Of a stretch of 37,480 nucleotides of DNA, positions 21,016 to 29,014 are shown piece after piece. The stretch comes from an uncultured Treponema sp. GTDB lineage: Bacteria > Spirochaetota > Spirochaetia > Treponematales > Treponemataceae. The notes below the pieces were generated by a model. The model was given only the letters and a program-made list of their open reading frames with translations. It did not search any database and was not told the origin of the DNA. Each line of letters opens with the position of its first letter. The stretch's first letter is position 1. Made by a program: the position numbers and the translations under genes. Where the stretch lies: positions 1-37,480 of the forward strand of contig ONHK01000018.1 in the NCBI GenBank assembly GCA_900317625.1, read 5' to 3'.

Positions 21016-22407
21016 ATGATGAGATCACTTTATTCTGGTGTTTCAGGTTTGCAGAATCATCAGACAAGAATGGATGTAATTGGCAATAATATTTCCAACG
21101 TAAACACAACTGGATTTAAACGCGGACGTGTAAATTTTCAGGATATGATAAGCCAGCAGGTTGGTGGAGCTGCAAAACCGACTGAAGAACTTGGCGGTGT
21201 AAACCCAAAAGATGTTGGTCTTGGTATGACTATCGCAACAATTGAGCAGGTTTTTTCACAAGGAAACCTTCAGACAACTGGAGTTTCTACGGACGTTGCG
21301 ATTCAGGGAAATGGATTTTTTATTCTGAAAGATGGCGAGGAAAGCTTTTATACACGAAATGGTCAGTTTGGTCTTGACCGTGACGGAACTCTTGTAAATC
21401 CTGCGAATGGTCAGCGCGTTCAGGGATGGATGGCGCGCGAGCTGAACGGCGAAGAAATTGTTCAGACTGCTGCAACTCCTACAGATTTGGTTATTCCGGT
21501 TGGTTCAAAAGATCCTGCGAAAGAAACTTCTAATGTTCTTTTTGCCTGCAACTTGAACAAGAATACTCCAGAAATTTTGGAAGGAGCGAGTGAAAGTGAT
21601 ATTGAAAAAGGAACTTGGAGAACTGAAGAAAAAATTTATGACAGTTTTGGAAACGTGCATCTTCTTTCTGTTTCATTTACAAAAGTTCCTGGTGTTGCAA
21701 ATTCTTGGCAGGCAACAGTAAATGTTGATGCAAACAATGCGGATTTTACACAGACTCGTGTTGGTCTTGGAACAACAGATGGCGTTCAGAATACTTTTAT
21801 CGTAAATTTTGATAATTATGGCCAGCTTGCAAGCGTTGAAGATTCCTCTGGAAATATTTCAAACCAGGAAGGAGAAATTATTCTTCAGACTTCGTTTACA
21901 GTTCCAGATGCAAACGCTGATGAAAACGGAAATCCGTACCGCCAGACATTCAATATTAATCTTGGAACAATCGGCAGTATGAAGAATACAATTACACAGT
22001 CTGCGTCACAATCTTCAACAAAGGCTTACAGTCAGGATGGATACACACTTGGCTATCTTGATAATTTTAAGATTGATTCAACAGGAACAATCACAGGTGT
22101 TTATTCAAACGGAACAAACCGTGTAATTGGTCAGCTTGCCCTTGCGACATTTGCAAACGACCGTGGTCTTGAAAAAGCTGGAAACAATACTTACGTTGAG
22201 ACAAACAATTCTGGTCAGGCAAACATCGGTGAATCTGGCGTTGCTGGAAAAGGTTCTCTTCTTGCTGGTGCGCTGGAAATGTCAAATGTTGATCTTTCAG
22301 AACAGATGACAGATATGATTGTTACTCAGCGCGGCTTCCAGTCAAATGCAAAGACAATCCAGACGGCAGATACATTGCTTGATACAGTTCTTAGTTTGAA
22401 GAGATAG
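21016..22407 (+). CDS. flgE: flagellar hook protein FlgE with cross-link residues
   Basis: A 463-residue hook protein. N-terminal rod signature [32 protein letters not shown], central FNGFFIL-type strand (here IQGNGFFIL), and C-terminal heptad region [20 protein letters not shown] through [14 protein letters not shown]. Counting from ATG 21016, Lys165 (GSKDPAK) and Cys178-Asn179 (VLFACNLNK) fall at the residues shown in T. denticola to form the lysinoalanine link between hook subunits. This exact numbering also supports the first of the two tandem ATGs; AGGAGA lies nine bases upstream. It is the last gene of this unit; a strong hairpin follows. Confidence 0.96.
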   Translation: MMRSLYSGVSGLQNHQTRMDVIGNNISNVNTTGFKRGRVNFQDMISQQVGGAAKPTEELGGVNPKDVGLGMTIATIEQVFSQGNLQTTGVSTDVAIQGNGFFILKDGEESFYTRNGQFGLDRDGTLVNPANGQRVQGWMARELNGEEIVQTAATPTDLVIPVGSKDPAKETSNVLFACNLNKNTPEILEGASESDIEKGTWRTEEKIYDSFGNVHLLSVSFTKVPGVANSWQATVNVDANNADFTQTRVGLGTTDGVQNTFIVNFDNYGQLASVEDSSGNISNQEGEIILQTSFTVPDANADENGNPYRQTFNINLGTIGSMKNTITQSASQSSTKAYSQDGYTLGYLDNFKIDSTGTITGVYSNGTNRVIGQLALATFANDRGLEKAGNNTYVETNNSGQANIGESGVAGKGSLLAGALEMSNVDLSEQMTDMIVTQRGFQSNAKTIQTADTLLDTVLSLKR

Positions 22408-22430
22408 CTATAACTAGTGGAAAATAAAAA

Positions 22431-22459
22431 ATGGCGGTATTTTTTACCGCCATTTTTTT
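22431..22459 (+). terminator. bidirectional rho-independent terminator after flgE
   Basis: ATGGCGGTA (22431-22439) pairs with TACCGCCAT (22445-22453), flanked by A-run on the left and a seven-T run on the right. It works for flgE on the plus strand and, with the upstream A-run read as Ts, for the convergent minus-strand gene ending at 22475. Confidence 0.85.
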
Positions 22460-22474
22460 GTATAAAAACCAAAA

Positions 22475-23515
22475 CTAATTCTTGAAATTCAATCCCAAAC
22501 CAACAGACCAGTAATTCGTTTTTACATTGTATGCGCCGTTCAAGGCAATCTGGAATTTTGCAAGTATTATGCCTAGACCACCAAAGAATTGAGTTGAAAC
22601 ATTGTCTGTGCTGAAATCTTTTGTCTCTGATTTTTTGTCTGAATCGCTTAAATCATCCTGTTTGCTGTTATTTACGAATGTGTTGTATTTCCAGTCGTAT
22701 TCGTTTGTTGTTTTTGTTACAAAAAGTTTTGTTCCGATATATGGCTCAAAAATAAGAAGTTTCTTGGAAAGCTGTGCTTCTGCAAAAATCGCGTGGGTTT
22801 TAGAAGAAAGATTGACTTCGCTCTTTAAGTCAGCAGAATATTCTGACGTAAGTCCATTTAGTTCATAAGTTGAATTTGTGGTGAAACTTTTGTTTGCCTC
22901 AAAATCCAAAGAAAGATTTGAATAAATATATCCGCCACCTACACTGAATTTTGGTAAAAGTCCAGTGCCATCCAAAATTGCATAACGCAAGTCAAATCCA
23001 ATTGTAGTGTAGTCAAGTCCAGCCTTAAAGTCGTCAAAAGAAATATCTTTTACCAAACCATTGAAAGTAGATACTCCAAAAACGCCTAAATCAACAGGAA
23101 GAATGATTCCGCCAAGCCTGAACGTAAAGGCTGCTGTTGGAACTGGAATATTTGCCGGAAGGTCAAAACTGATATTGAAGTCATTTGTCGCATTTCCGCT
23201 TTTCAATGTTTCAGAAATTCCGTTGGAAAGGTCTGTCATGGCATCTTTTAATGTTTCAGTTTTTATAAAAGTTCCAGAAAAAGATGTTCCGGCTGTAAAA
23301 TGCATTGGAATCGATGGAATGAATTTTCCGATGAATGCGTCCGGTTGTGTTCCAAGAAGCGAAGAATTTTCTGGTAAAATTTCTGAAATCAAGTCTGTAG
23401 TTTTTTCCAGTGCGCCAGAAATTTGATTTCTGCTTTCTGTTTTATCAAAATCTTGTGCGCCCAAAACCGATGTAAAAATTGCAGCCGTAAAAATTGTGAA
23501 TAAAATTTTTTTCAT
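22475..23515 (-). CDS. putative outer-membrane beta-barrel protein with signal peptide
   Basis: A 346-residue exported protein. MKKILFTIFTAAIFTSVLGAQ is a clear signal peptide with an LGA-Q cleavage site. The mature part has many alternating amphipathic stretches rich in aromatic and glycine residues (TTIGFDLRYAILDGTGLL, FSVGGGYIYSNLSLDF, LLIFEPYIGTKLFV) and a final pair of strands, FQIALNGAYNVK and YWSVGLGLNFKN, as in outer-membrane barrels. No known porin family was recognised and no catalytic motif was seen. GGAGC lies about six bases before the ATG. It ends at the shared terminator with flgE. Confidence 0.65.
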   Translation of the reverse strand: MKKILFTIFTAAIFTSVLGAQDFDKTESRNQISGALEKTTDLISEILPENSSLLGTQPDAFIGKFIPSIPMHFTAGTSFSGTFIKTETLKDAMTDLSNGISETLKSGNATNDFNISFDLPANIPVPTAAFTFRLGGIILPVDLGVFGVSTFNGLVKDISFDDFKAGLDYTTIGFDLRYAILDGTGLLPKFSVGGGYIYSNLSLDFEANKSFTTNSTYELNGLTSEYSADLKSEVNLSSKTHAIFAEAQLSKKLLIFEPYIGTKLFVTKTTNEYDWKYNTFVNNSKQDDLSDSDKKSETKDFSTDNVSTQFFGGLGIILAKFQIALNGAYNVKTNYWSVGLGLNFKN

Positions 23516-23590
23516 ATCAAGCTCCGTATAAATGATAAATTCAAATTCCGTAAGATAAAGTTATTCTACAATACTTTCTATAAAAAGTAC

Positions 23591-23621
23591 AAAAAAAAAG
23601 ACATTCCAAATAGGAATGTCT
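23591..23621 (-). terminator. terminator downstream of tRNA-Phe
   Basis: AGACATTCC/GGAATGTCT (23599-23607 and 23613-23621) with a five-base loop, followed on the minus strand by a run of Ts (the As at 23591-23598). It begins a few bases after the tRNA 3' end. Confidence 0.85.
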
Positions 23622-23625
23622 TTTT

Positions 23626-23698
23626 TGCCACCGGTTGGAATTGAACCAACCACACGCAGATTTTCAGTCTGCTGCTCTACCAACTGAGCTACAGCGGC
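23626..23698 (-). tRNA. tRNA-Phe (anticodon GAA)
   Basis: A 73-nt tRNA on the minus strand. The acceptor arm GCCGCTG pairs with CGGTGGC (two G-T pairs), discriminator A. D arm GTAGCTCAGTTGGTAGAGC, anticodon stem CAGACT-GAAAATCTG giving loop with GAA, and T arm GGTTCAATTCC are all present. The 3' CCA is not encoded, so it is added by CCA transferase. It is preceded by a near-consensus promoter and followed by a terminator, forming a single-gene unit. Confidence 0.97.
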
Positions 23699-23713
23699 GT
23701 TGTGATGTTTTTA

Positions 23714-23742
23714 ATAATATAGAAAACGAAAGTTTATGTCAA
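23714..23742 (-). promoter_or_regulatory. consensus sigma-70 promoter for tRNA-Phe
   Basis: On the minus strand TTGACA (23742-23737), a 17-base spacer, TATTAT (23719-23714), and 15 bases to the tRNA 5' end. The -35 box is perfect and the -10 box matches five of six bases, the strongest promoter in the window. Confidence 0.85.
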
Positions 23743-23781
23743 CAGCAAAAAACGAAAAAAATAAAAAAAAGTTAATTTTTT

Positions 23782-23787
23782 TATAAA
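23782..23787 (+). promoter_or_regulatory. -10 box of structured RNA copy B
   Basis: TATAAA ends nine bases before the first bases of the RNA (CGTCTG at 23797), exactly the distance seen for copy A. No good -35 box is visible at 16-18 bases upstream in the A-rich sequence. Confidence 0.4.
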
Positions 23788-23796
23788 GACAAAAAA

Positions 23797-23960
23797 CGTC
23801 TGTACTCTCAGCCTAAAAATAAACATTGGCTAGGTTGCAATTTTTTTTAGGAAGAAAAACATCATTCGTTTTACTCATTTCTGTTTTTCTTTTATGCCTA
23901 CGGCAAAAAAATGGCAAAAGGCGCCAAGTTTACTTTTTAGTCTTACGTACAGACATTTTT
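23797..23960 (+). ncRNA. structured RNA copy B, 6S-RNA-like
   Basis: A second copy of the RNA at 14771. Closing stem GTCTGTAC/GTACAGAC (from 23798; ending 23954), then a T-run. TTGGC/GCCAA is kept (23826-23830 and 23923-23927), and TTGC with ATTTTTT pairs with AAAAAAT and GCAA. The blocks TTTTTTAGGAAGAA (23843-23856) and TTCTTTTATGCC (23887-23898) are identical to copy A, as is the GCC...GGCAAAA mini-hairpin. The apical helix AAGAAAAACA/TGTTTTTCTT (23852-23861 and 23882-23891) differs from copy A at four pairs, and in each both partners changed so that pairing is kept. It stands alone between divergently transcribed tRNA-Phe and the ankyrin gene. Two 6S RNAs per genome are known in other bacteria. 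Confidence 0.65.
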
Positions 23961-24001
23961 GCGTTTTCCATAAAATAAAGAAACTTGTAAAAATCTTTTT
24001 C

Positions 24002-24030
24002 TTGTTAGATTGACTTTTGTAATTTATAAT
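24002..24030 (+). promoter_or_regulatory. promoter of the ankyrin gene, predicted leaderless
   Basis: TTGTTA (24002-24007), 17 bases, perfect TATAAT (24025-24030), then six bases and ATG at 24037. Transcription starting about seven bases after the -10 box would begin at the ATG itself. No Shine-Dalgarno sequence is present. Confidence 0.55.
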
Positions 24031-24036
24031 AAAAAT

Positions 24037-24921
24037 ATGAAATGGTTGATAATATCTGATAGAAATATGTCTGTTGAGACTTTGAAAAATATTTTGCATG
24101 AGAAATTTCCGCACGCAGAAATTTTTTCAGAATTTCAGGATGATGGTTTAAAGCTCAATTTTGATTTTTTGTGCGGAATAACTCATTCTGTATTTCTTTG
24201 TCCATTGTGCAAAAATAATTCGGTTTCATATATCGCAGGATTTCTTTTGGGGCAGGGCACAAAGATTTTTACAACGGACACCGGGCTTGATTCAGATTTG
24301 CTAGATTCCGGTTTGATTCAATCATTTGCAGATGAAAAAGATTTGTCTTCTTTTATTTCAGAATCTTCCGCCGAAATTTTGCAAGAGCAGCTTGAGGAAG
24401 AATCTTATGATTATCTTTTTGAAAATGGATATCCTTTTGACGGTGAAAATTTTGCTCATTATATAGAAAAATGGAATGAGGAAATTTGTAAGCGTTACGT
24501 TGACGCAGGAATGGATGTTAATATTGCAGATTCAGATGGAACTCCGATGCTGAATATTGCGGCCCGTGCGGACAATCTTGATGCGGTAAAATGGCTTGTT
24601 TCTTGTGGTGCAAGACTTGATTCAATTTCAAAAGATCGCGGTTATACTGCGATAATGGATTCTGTATGGCGTGGAAATGCTGAGATGACAAGATTTTTTA
24701 TAGAGCAGGGAGCGGAACTTGACACAATCAGCAAGGATGGGCAGACAATGCTGGTTCTTGCGGTTGGTGCAGACAAAACTGAAATTGTAAAAATGCTTGC
24801 AGAAAACGGAGCGAATCCAGATATAAAAGATAGAATGGGAATGTCTGCTTATGATTATGCAAAATTATTTAAAAAGACAGAAATTCTTTCCATTCTTGAA
24901 AAATATCACAAGGAACAATAA
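24037..24921 (+). CDS. ankyrin-repeat protein with an uncharacterised N-terminal domain
   Basis: A 294-residue protein if started at ATG 24037; the TTG at 24010 in frame lies upstream of the predicted transcription start. Residues about 1-100 form an alpha/beta domain (MKWLIISDRNMSVETLKNIL, THSVFLCPLCKNNSVSYIAG, QGTKIFTTDTGLD), which looks Rossmann-like; I do not recognise its family. From about 150 there are ankyrin repeats: CKRYVDAGMDVNIADSDGTP, MLNIAARADNLDAVKWLVSC, TAIMDSVWRGNAEMTRFFIE, LVLAVGADKTEIVKMLAENG. It has no signal peptide and is probably a cytosolic protein-binding scaffold. murG follows nine bases after the stop and may share the transcript. Confidence 0.85.
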   Translation: MKWLIISDRNMSVETLKNILHEKFPHAEIFSEFQDDGLKLNFDFLCGITHSVFLCPLCKNNSVSYIAGFLLGQGTKIFTTDTGLDSDLLDSGLIQSFADEKDLSSFISESSAEILQEQLEEESYDYLFENGYPFDGENFAHYIEKWNEEICKRYVDAGMDVNIADSDGTPMLNIAARADNLDAVKWLVSCGARLDSISKDRGYTAIMDSVWRGNAEMTRFFIEQGAELDTISKDGQTMLVLAVGADKTEIVKMLAENGANPDIKDRMGMSAYDYAKLFKKTEILSILEKYHKEQ

Positions 24922-24930
24922 AATAATTTT

Positions 24931-26097
24931 ATGAGTTCTAAAACTAATGATATTCTAAAAATCGCGTTTGCAGGTGGTGGAACTGGCGGTCATATTTATC
25001 CAGGACTTGCAGTTGCTGATGAATTTCGTGCGCTTTGTAAAAAAAACGGAAAGACCGCACAGATTTATTGGATTGGAAATTCCAAAGGAATGGATAAAAA
25101 TATTGTAAGCAAAAATGTTGATTCAGACGGCAATCATTCCGCGGATTTTTTTTACGGAATTCCAAGCGGAAAGTTGCGCCGATATTTTTCTGTTCAGAAT
25201 TTTTTTGATATTTTTAAGATTTTTGCAGGTTTTATTGCTTCTTTTTTTATTCTGGCAAAAATAAAACCGTATATGCTTTTTTCAAAAGGTGGATTTGTGA
25301 GCGTTCCGCCTTGTTTGGCTGCAAAACTTTTAAAAATTCCAGTTTATACGCACGAATGTGATTTTACGCCAGGGCTTGCCACAAGACTTAACAGCAGAAA
25401 CGCAAAGCATATTCTTCTTTCGTATACAGAAACCGAATCTTATCTTTCTGAAAGTGCGAAAAAAAAGGCGATTGTAACAGGAAATCCTGTCCGGCCGGTG
25501 TTTTATTCCGCTGACGCAGAAAAAGGGCTGAAATTTTTGAATATCCAGAAAAAATCAAAGCCGGTTCTTCTTGTTGTTGGTGGTAGTCTGGGCGCAAAAC
25601 AGCTTAATAATCTTGTCCGTGAAAATATTCAGTGGCTTTGCGAAAAATTTATCGTTGTTCATCAGACTGGTGAAAAAAATGTTGATGATGCGGAGCTTTC
25701 TCAGATTTCAGCAGAAGTAAGGGAAAACTATAAACCTTTTGCCTTCATTTATAATGAGATGCCGGATGTGATAGCCTGTGCGGATATTGTTGTTTCCCGT
25801 TCGGGGGCAAATTCAATATGGGAATGTTCTGTTCTTTCAAAAGCGATGATTTTAGTTCCGTTATGTGGTTCTGGAACTCGCGGTGATCAGGAAGATAATG
25901 CAGCATTTTTTGAAAAGCACGAGGCCGCGGTTGTTCTTGGAAGAAATAATGCCAGCTCTGAAAATTTAAAGTCAGACTTGACTAAGTTTCTTGACCAAGA
26001 CATTCGGAAAAAATATGCAGAAAAAAATGGATCGCTTTCTAATGGCGTTCGACCTGCTGAAAAAATTGCGGAACTGCTTTACAAGGAGAGTTTATGA
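24931..26097 (+). CDS. murG: MurG, lipid II-forming N-acetylglucosaminyltransferase
   Basis: Adds GlcNAc from UDP-GlcNAc to lipid I on the inner face of the membrane, the last cytosolic step of peptidoglycan precursor synthesis. A 388-residue GT-B enzyme. Donor/acceptor glycine loops AGGGTGGHIYPGLAVADE (residues 11-28) and VVGGSLGAKQLNNLV, the FSKGGFVSVPPCLAAKLL and THECDFTPGLATRLNS segments, and the UDP-GlcNAc signature SRSGANSIWECSVLSKAMIL with PLCGSGTRGDQEDNA are all present. The start codon lacks a strong ribosome binding site, which suits coupling to the preceding ankyrin gene. The cvpA start overlaps its stop by four bases. Confidence 0.96.
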   Translation: MSSKTNDILKIAFAGGGTGGHIYPGLAVADEFRALCKKNGKTAQIYWIGNSKGMDKNIVSKNVDSDGNHSADFFYGIPSGKLRRYFSVQNFFDIFKIFAGFIASFFILAKIKPYMLFSKGGFVSVPPCLAAKLLKIPVYTHECDFTPGLATRLNSRNAKHILLSYTETESYLSESAKKKAIVTGNPVRPVFYSADAEKGLKFLNIQKKSKPVLLVVGGSLGAKQLNNLVRENIQWLCEKFIVVHQTGEKNVDDAELSQISAEVRENYKPFAFIYNEMPDVIACADIVVSRSGANSIWECSVLSKAMILVPLCGSGTRGDQEDNAAFFEKHEAAVVLGRNNASSENLKSDLTKFLDQDIRKKYAEKNGSLSNGVRPAEKIAELLYKESL

Positions 26098-26576
26098 CAA
26101 TAGCGCCAATTGATATTTGTTTTTTGATTGTTGTTCTGGTTTTTGCAGTTGCGGCTTTGATGAAAGGTTTTGTTAAGGAACTTTTTTCAAAGATTTCTGT
26201 TATCGGCGGACTTGCCGTTGCAATATTTTTTGCACCTAAACTTGATGTTTATGTTGGGCAGACAATCACAAATTCGGCTTTGTCGATTTCACTTTCTTTC
26301 TTTTTGATTTTTATTGTAGTTTTTTTGGCTCTTTCCATTATTCAGCATTTTGTTGCAAAAATTTTTGAAGGCGAGATTATGAAAGGTCTCGACAAGACTT
26401 TAGGCTTCCTCCTTGGAATTGCAGAAGGTCTTGTTGTTGTAATTTTTGTGATTGCAGTTTTAAAAGTTCAGCAGTTCTACGATTTTTCTGATATTTTTAA
26501 GGACAGTCTTTTTTACAAGTTTCTTGGCAATGTTTTTAATATTCCATCTGATTATTTAAAAGGGCTGACTGCATAA
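26094..26576 (+). CDS. CvpA family membrane protein
   Basis: A 160-residue inner-membrane protein with four hydrophobic segments (residues about 5-25, 30-48, 62-88 and 108-128) and the CvpA-family start PIDICFLIVVLVFAVAALMKGFVKELFS. The family is named for colicin V production in E. coli; homologues are linked to envelope homeostasis, but no molecular activity is settled. ATG overlaps the murG stop (ATGA), so translation is probably coupled. The clamp-loader gene starts directly after its stop. Confidence 0.85.
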   Translation: MTIAPIDICFLIVVLVFAVAALMKGFVKELFSKISVIGGLAVAIFFAPKLDVYVGQTITNSALSISLSFFLIFIVVFLALSIIQHFVAKIFEGEIMKGLDKTLGFLLGIAEGLVVVIFVIAVLKVQQFYDFSDIFKDSLFYKFLGNVFNIPSDYLKGLTA

Positions 26577-27794
26577 ATGTACGACAATTTGCTTTATCAA
26601 AATGTAACTTCTCTTTTGACTTCTGATATTTTGAATGAAAGTCTTCCTGGAGCGATTCTTTTTAGTGGATTGCATGGAAGCGGAAAACTTACCTGCGCGC
26701 TGGAAACCGCAAGAATTCTTTCATGTACCGGTGAAAAAAAAGGTCATTGGCTTTGTTCATGCCCAAGTTGCCTTCAGCATAAAGCTCTTGTAAGCAATAA
26801 TCTTCTGCTTGCCGGTCCAAAAGACTGTACGCCGGAAATTTCTGCTTCAAGCCGGGCGTTTTTAAATGCGGTGATGAATTCTTCAAGACATCTTGTTGCG
26901 GCCCGTTATCTTTTTATAAGAAGTGTGCGAAAATTGACTTTAAGATTCAGTCCGATTCTTTTGGAAGGTGATGAAAAACTTAATAAAATCGCTGCAATAA
27001 TGAATTCAATTGATGAGGAGCTTGAACCGATTGATTTTCCGCATGAATTGCCGGAGTTTCAGTCTGTCCAGAAATCTGTTGAAAAAATTATTCCACTCTG
27101 CGAAAAACTTGAGTCAGAATTTTTATATGATTCAATTCCAATTGCCCAGATAAGAAATGCGGCTGCCTGGGCAAGACTAAAAAGTGTTTCAGGCAAGAAA
27201 ACAATAATCATTGAAAATGCTGACCGAATGCTAGAATCCGTGCGAAACGCTTTGCTTAAAATTCTTGAGGAACCGCCGGAAGATACTGTTTTTATTCTTA
27301 CAACTGCACGCAGAAATGCTGTTATGCCTACGATTCTTTCGCGTGTGCGGACTTATAATTTTAAGGAAAGGAATCTGGAGGAACAGAAAGAAGTTATTTC
27401 CCGCGTTTTTCATAATGAAAATTTCAGCGGAACAATTGACGATTTTCTTCTTACTTTTTTGCCAGTCGCGCCGGATAAAATTCATTCTTTTTCAAATGAA
27501 TTTTATTCTCTTATTGCGGACTCAAAAATTCCTGACTGTGCAAAAATAATAAAAGACTGCGGAAATTTTGAACCAAGAATTATTTTCAAGATATTTCTTG
27601 CAGGAATTCAGCAATATTCAAAAAAACTTTTTTCGTCTCCAGCTGGAACAAATGCGGCAAAGGAAATAACGGAGTCACTTCAGCTATGCTGGAATAATGT
27701 TACAGTTTACAATCAGTCTGTAAAATCTGCGCTTGAAGTGCTTGTGCGCGATATGTCGAAAATAAATAAACTTCATGGGAATATTTTAAAATGA
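26577..27794 (+). CDS. DnaX/HolB-like clamp-loader AAA+ ATPase (DNA pol III delta-prime type)
   Basis: A 405-residue protein of the delta-prime/gamma family. The N-terminal P-loop reads FSGLHGSGKLTCALETARIL, with Leu-Thr after the Lys where ATPase members have Thr-Thr/Ser-Thr. A Cys cluster CTGEKKGHWLCSCPSC (about residues 50-66) fits the zinc module of the family. Then IIENADRMLESVRNALLKILEEPPEDTVFILTT and ILSRVRTYNF, where the sensor/SRC motif shows SRV in place of SRC. These departures suggest a HolB-like structural subunit with weak or no ATPase. The domain order matches for about 260 residues, and the C-terminal collar is diverged. Adjacent to cvpA and overlapping the kinase gene by four bases. 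Confidence 0.8.
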   Translation: MYDNLLYQNVTSLLTSDILNESLPGAILFSGLHGSGKLTCALETARILSCTGEKKGHWLCSCPSCLQHKALVSNNLLLAGPKDCTPEISASSRAFLNAVMNSSRHLVAARYLFIRSVRKLTLRFSPILLEGDEKLNKIAAIMNSIDEELEPIDFPHELPEFQSVQKSVEKIIPLCEKLESEFLYDSIPIAQIRNAAAWARLKSVSGKKTIIIENADRMLESVRNALLKILEEPPEDTVFILTTARRNAVMPTILSRVRTYNFKERNLEEQKEVISRVFHNENFSGTIDDFLLTFLPVAPDKIHSFSNEFYSLIADSKIPDCAKIIKDCGNFEPRIIFKIFLAGIQQYSKKLFSSPAGTNAAKEITESLQLCWNNVTVYNQSVKSALEVLVRDMSKINKLHGNILK

Positions 27795-29011
27795 GCCGAT
27801 ATGTTGAACGTGTAATTGATATGCTTCCAAAACTTTCCGCAGAAGAAGTAAAACGAGTTCTTCTGGAAGTTGTAAACGAAAATTCGATGCTGGATTCGTT
27901 TATAGAATCTTTTTCCACAGGATTGATTCTTGTTGACAAAAAATGGCACATTCTTCAGATAAATAAAGCTGCAAAGCGAATTCTTCGTATTTCTTTTGAT
28001 GACGAAAAAAATGAAGATGAGCTGCTTTTCAATGTAATAGAAGAAAATGAGGAAATTTCTGATTGGCTGAAAAATATTGCGGATTCGCAGAAAACTAATG
28101 TCCGCGAGGAATTTTCAACTTCATGTTCAGACGGTTCAGTAAGATTTTTGGCGGTTTCAGTTTTTTCTTTTGTTCAAAAAACTGAAATTTCTGGAAGTAT
28201 TGTAAAAATTGAAGATATAACGCAGCTTAAGGCTAAAGCAGTTCTTGACCGTCGCCTTGAAAATATGGAAGGCCTTACAAATCTTGCGGCTGGAATGGCG
28301 CATGAAATAAAAAATCCGCTTGGTGCAATTTCAATCCATATTCAGTTGGTTCAAAAGGCTATAAGCAAAAAACGTGAAGGCGACGGAAATTTGCCTGAAA
28401 AAAAATTCCTTGAGGATCATATTGATATTGTAAATGATGAAATTGAAAAATTGAACGAGCTTGTCATGGATTTTCTTTTTGCGGTTCGTCCTGTAAATGC
28501 AAAACTTACTTTGAGCGATCCGGACGAAATTCTTTCCGCAATTTGTGATTTTGTTTCGCCGGAATTCAACAAAGCTCATGTTCTTATAAAAATGGAACTT
28601 TTAAAGGAAAAACAGCGCGTAATGATTGATGAAAAACTTTTCCGCCAGGTTATTATAAATATCGCGCAGAATGCTTTTTATGCAATCAAGGCAAAATTTC
28701 CAGAATGTTCAGAAGAAAATGATTCTGAAAAAATGCCTGGGCTTGTTACATTTGGAACATCAGTTATAAAAGATAATTTTGTGATTTCAATTTCAGACAA
28801 TGGAATTGGAATGGATTCAGACACAGTCGGTCGAATTTTTGAGCCATATTTCACAACGAAAGCGAATGGTACCGGGCTTGGAATGACGATGTCGTACAAG
28901 ATTATCAAGGAATTTGGCGGTGACATTCAGGTAAAATCAGAAAAAGGAAAAGGTTCTGTGTTTCTGATTTCTCTTCCTGTGCCACAGACTGAAACAAAAC
29001 TTTTGGGGTAG
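27791..29011 (+). CDS. soluble sensor histidine kinase, NtrB/AtoS type
   Basis: A 406-residue kinase without membrane segments or a signal peptide, so it senses a cytosolic cue. Residues about 35-145 form a PAS domain (STGLILVDKKWHILQINKAA). The HisKA phospho-acceptor motif LAAGMAHEIKNPLGAISIHI places His171. The ATP-binding domain carries the N box INIAQNAFYAIKAK, ISISDNGIGMD (G1), FEPYFTTKANGTGLGM and a final GKGSVFLISLP. The partner is the sigma-54 activator that starts four bases downstream. Start ATGA overlaps the stop of the clamp-loader gene. Order murG-cvpA-clamp loader-kinase-regulator resembles what I recall of T. pallidum TP0519-TP0523. Confidence 0.92.
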   Translation: MSRYVERVIDMLPKLSAEEVKRVLLEVVNENSMLDSFIESFSTGLILVDKKWHILQINKAAKRILRISFDDEKNEDELLFNVIEENEEISDWLKNIADSQKTNVREEFSTSCSDGSVRFLAVSVFSFVQKTEISGSIVKIEDITQLKAKAVLDRRLENMEGLTNLAAGMAHEIKNPLGAISIHIQLVQKAISKKREGDGNLPEKKFLEDHIDIVNDEIEKLNELVMDFLFAVRPVNAKLTLSDPDEILSAICDFVSPEFNKAHVLIKMELLKEKQRVMIDEKLFRQVIINIAQNAFYAIKAKFPECSEENDSEKMPGLVTFGTSVIKDNFVISISDNGIGMDSDTVGRIFEPYFTTKANGTGLGMTMSYKIIKEFGGDIQVKSEKGKGSVFLISLPVPQTETKLLG

Positions 29012-29014
29012 TGA

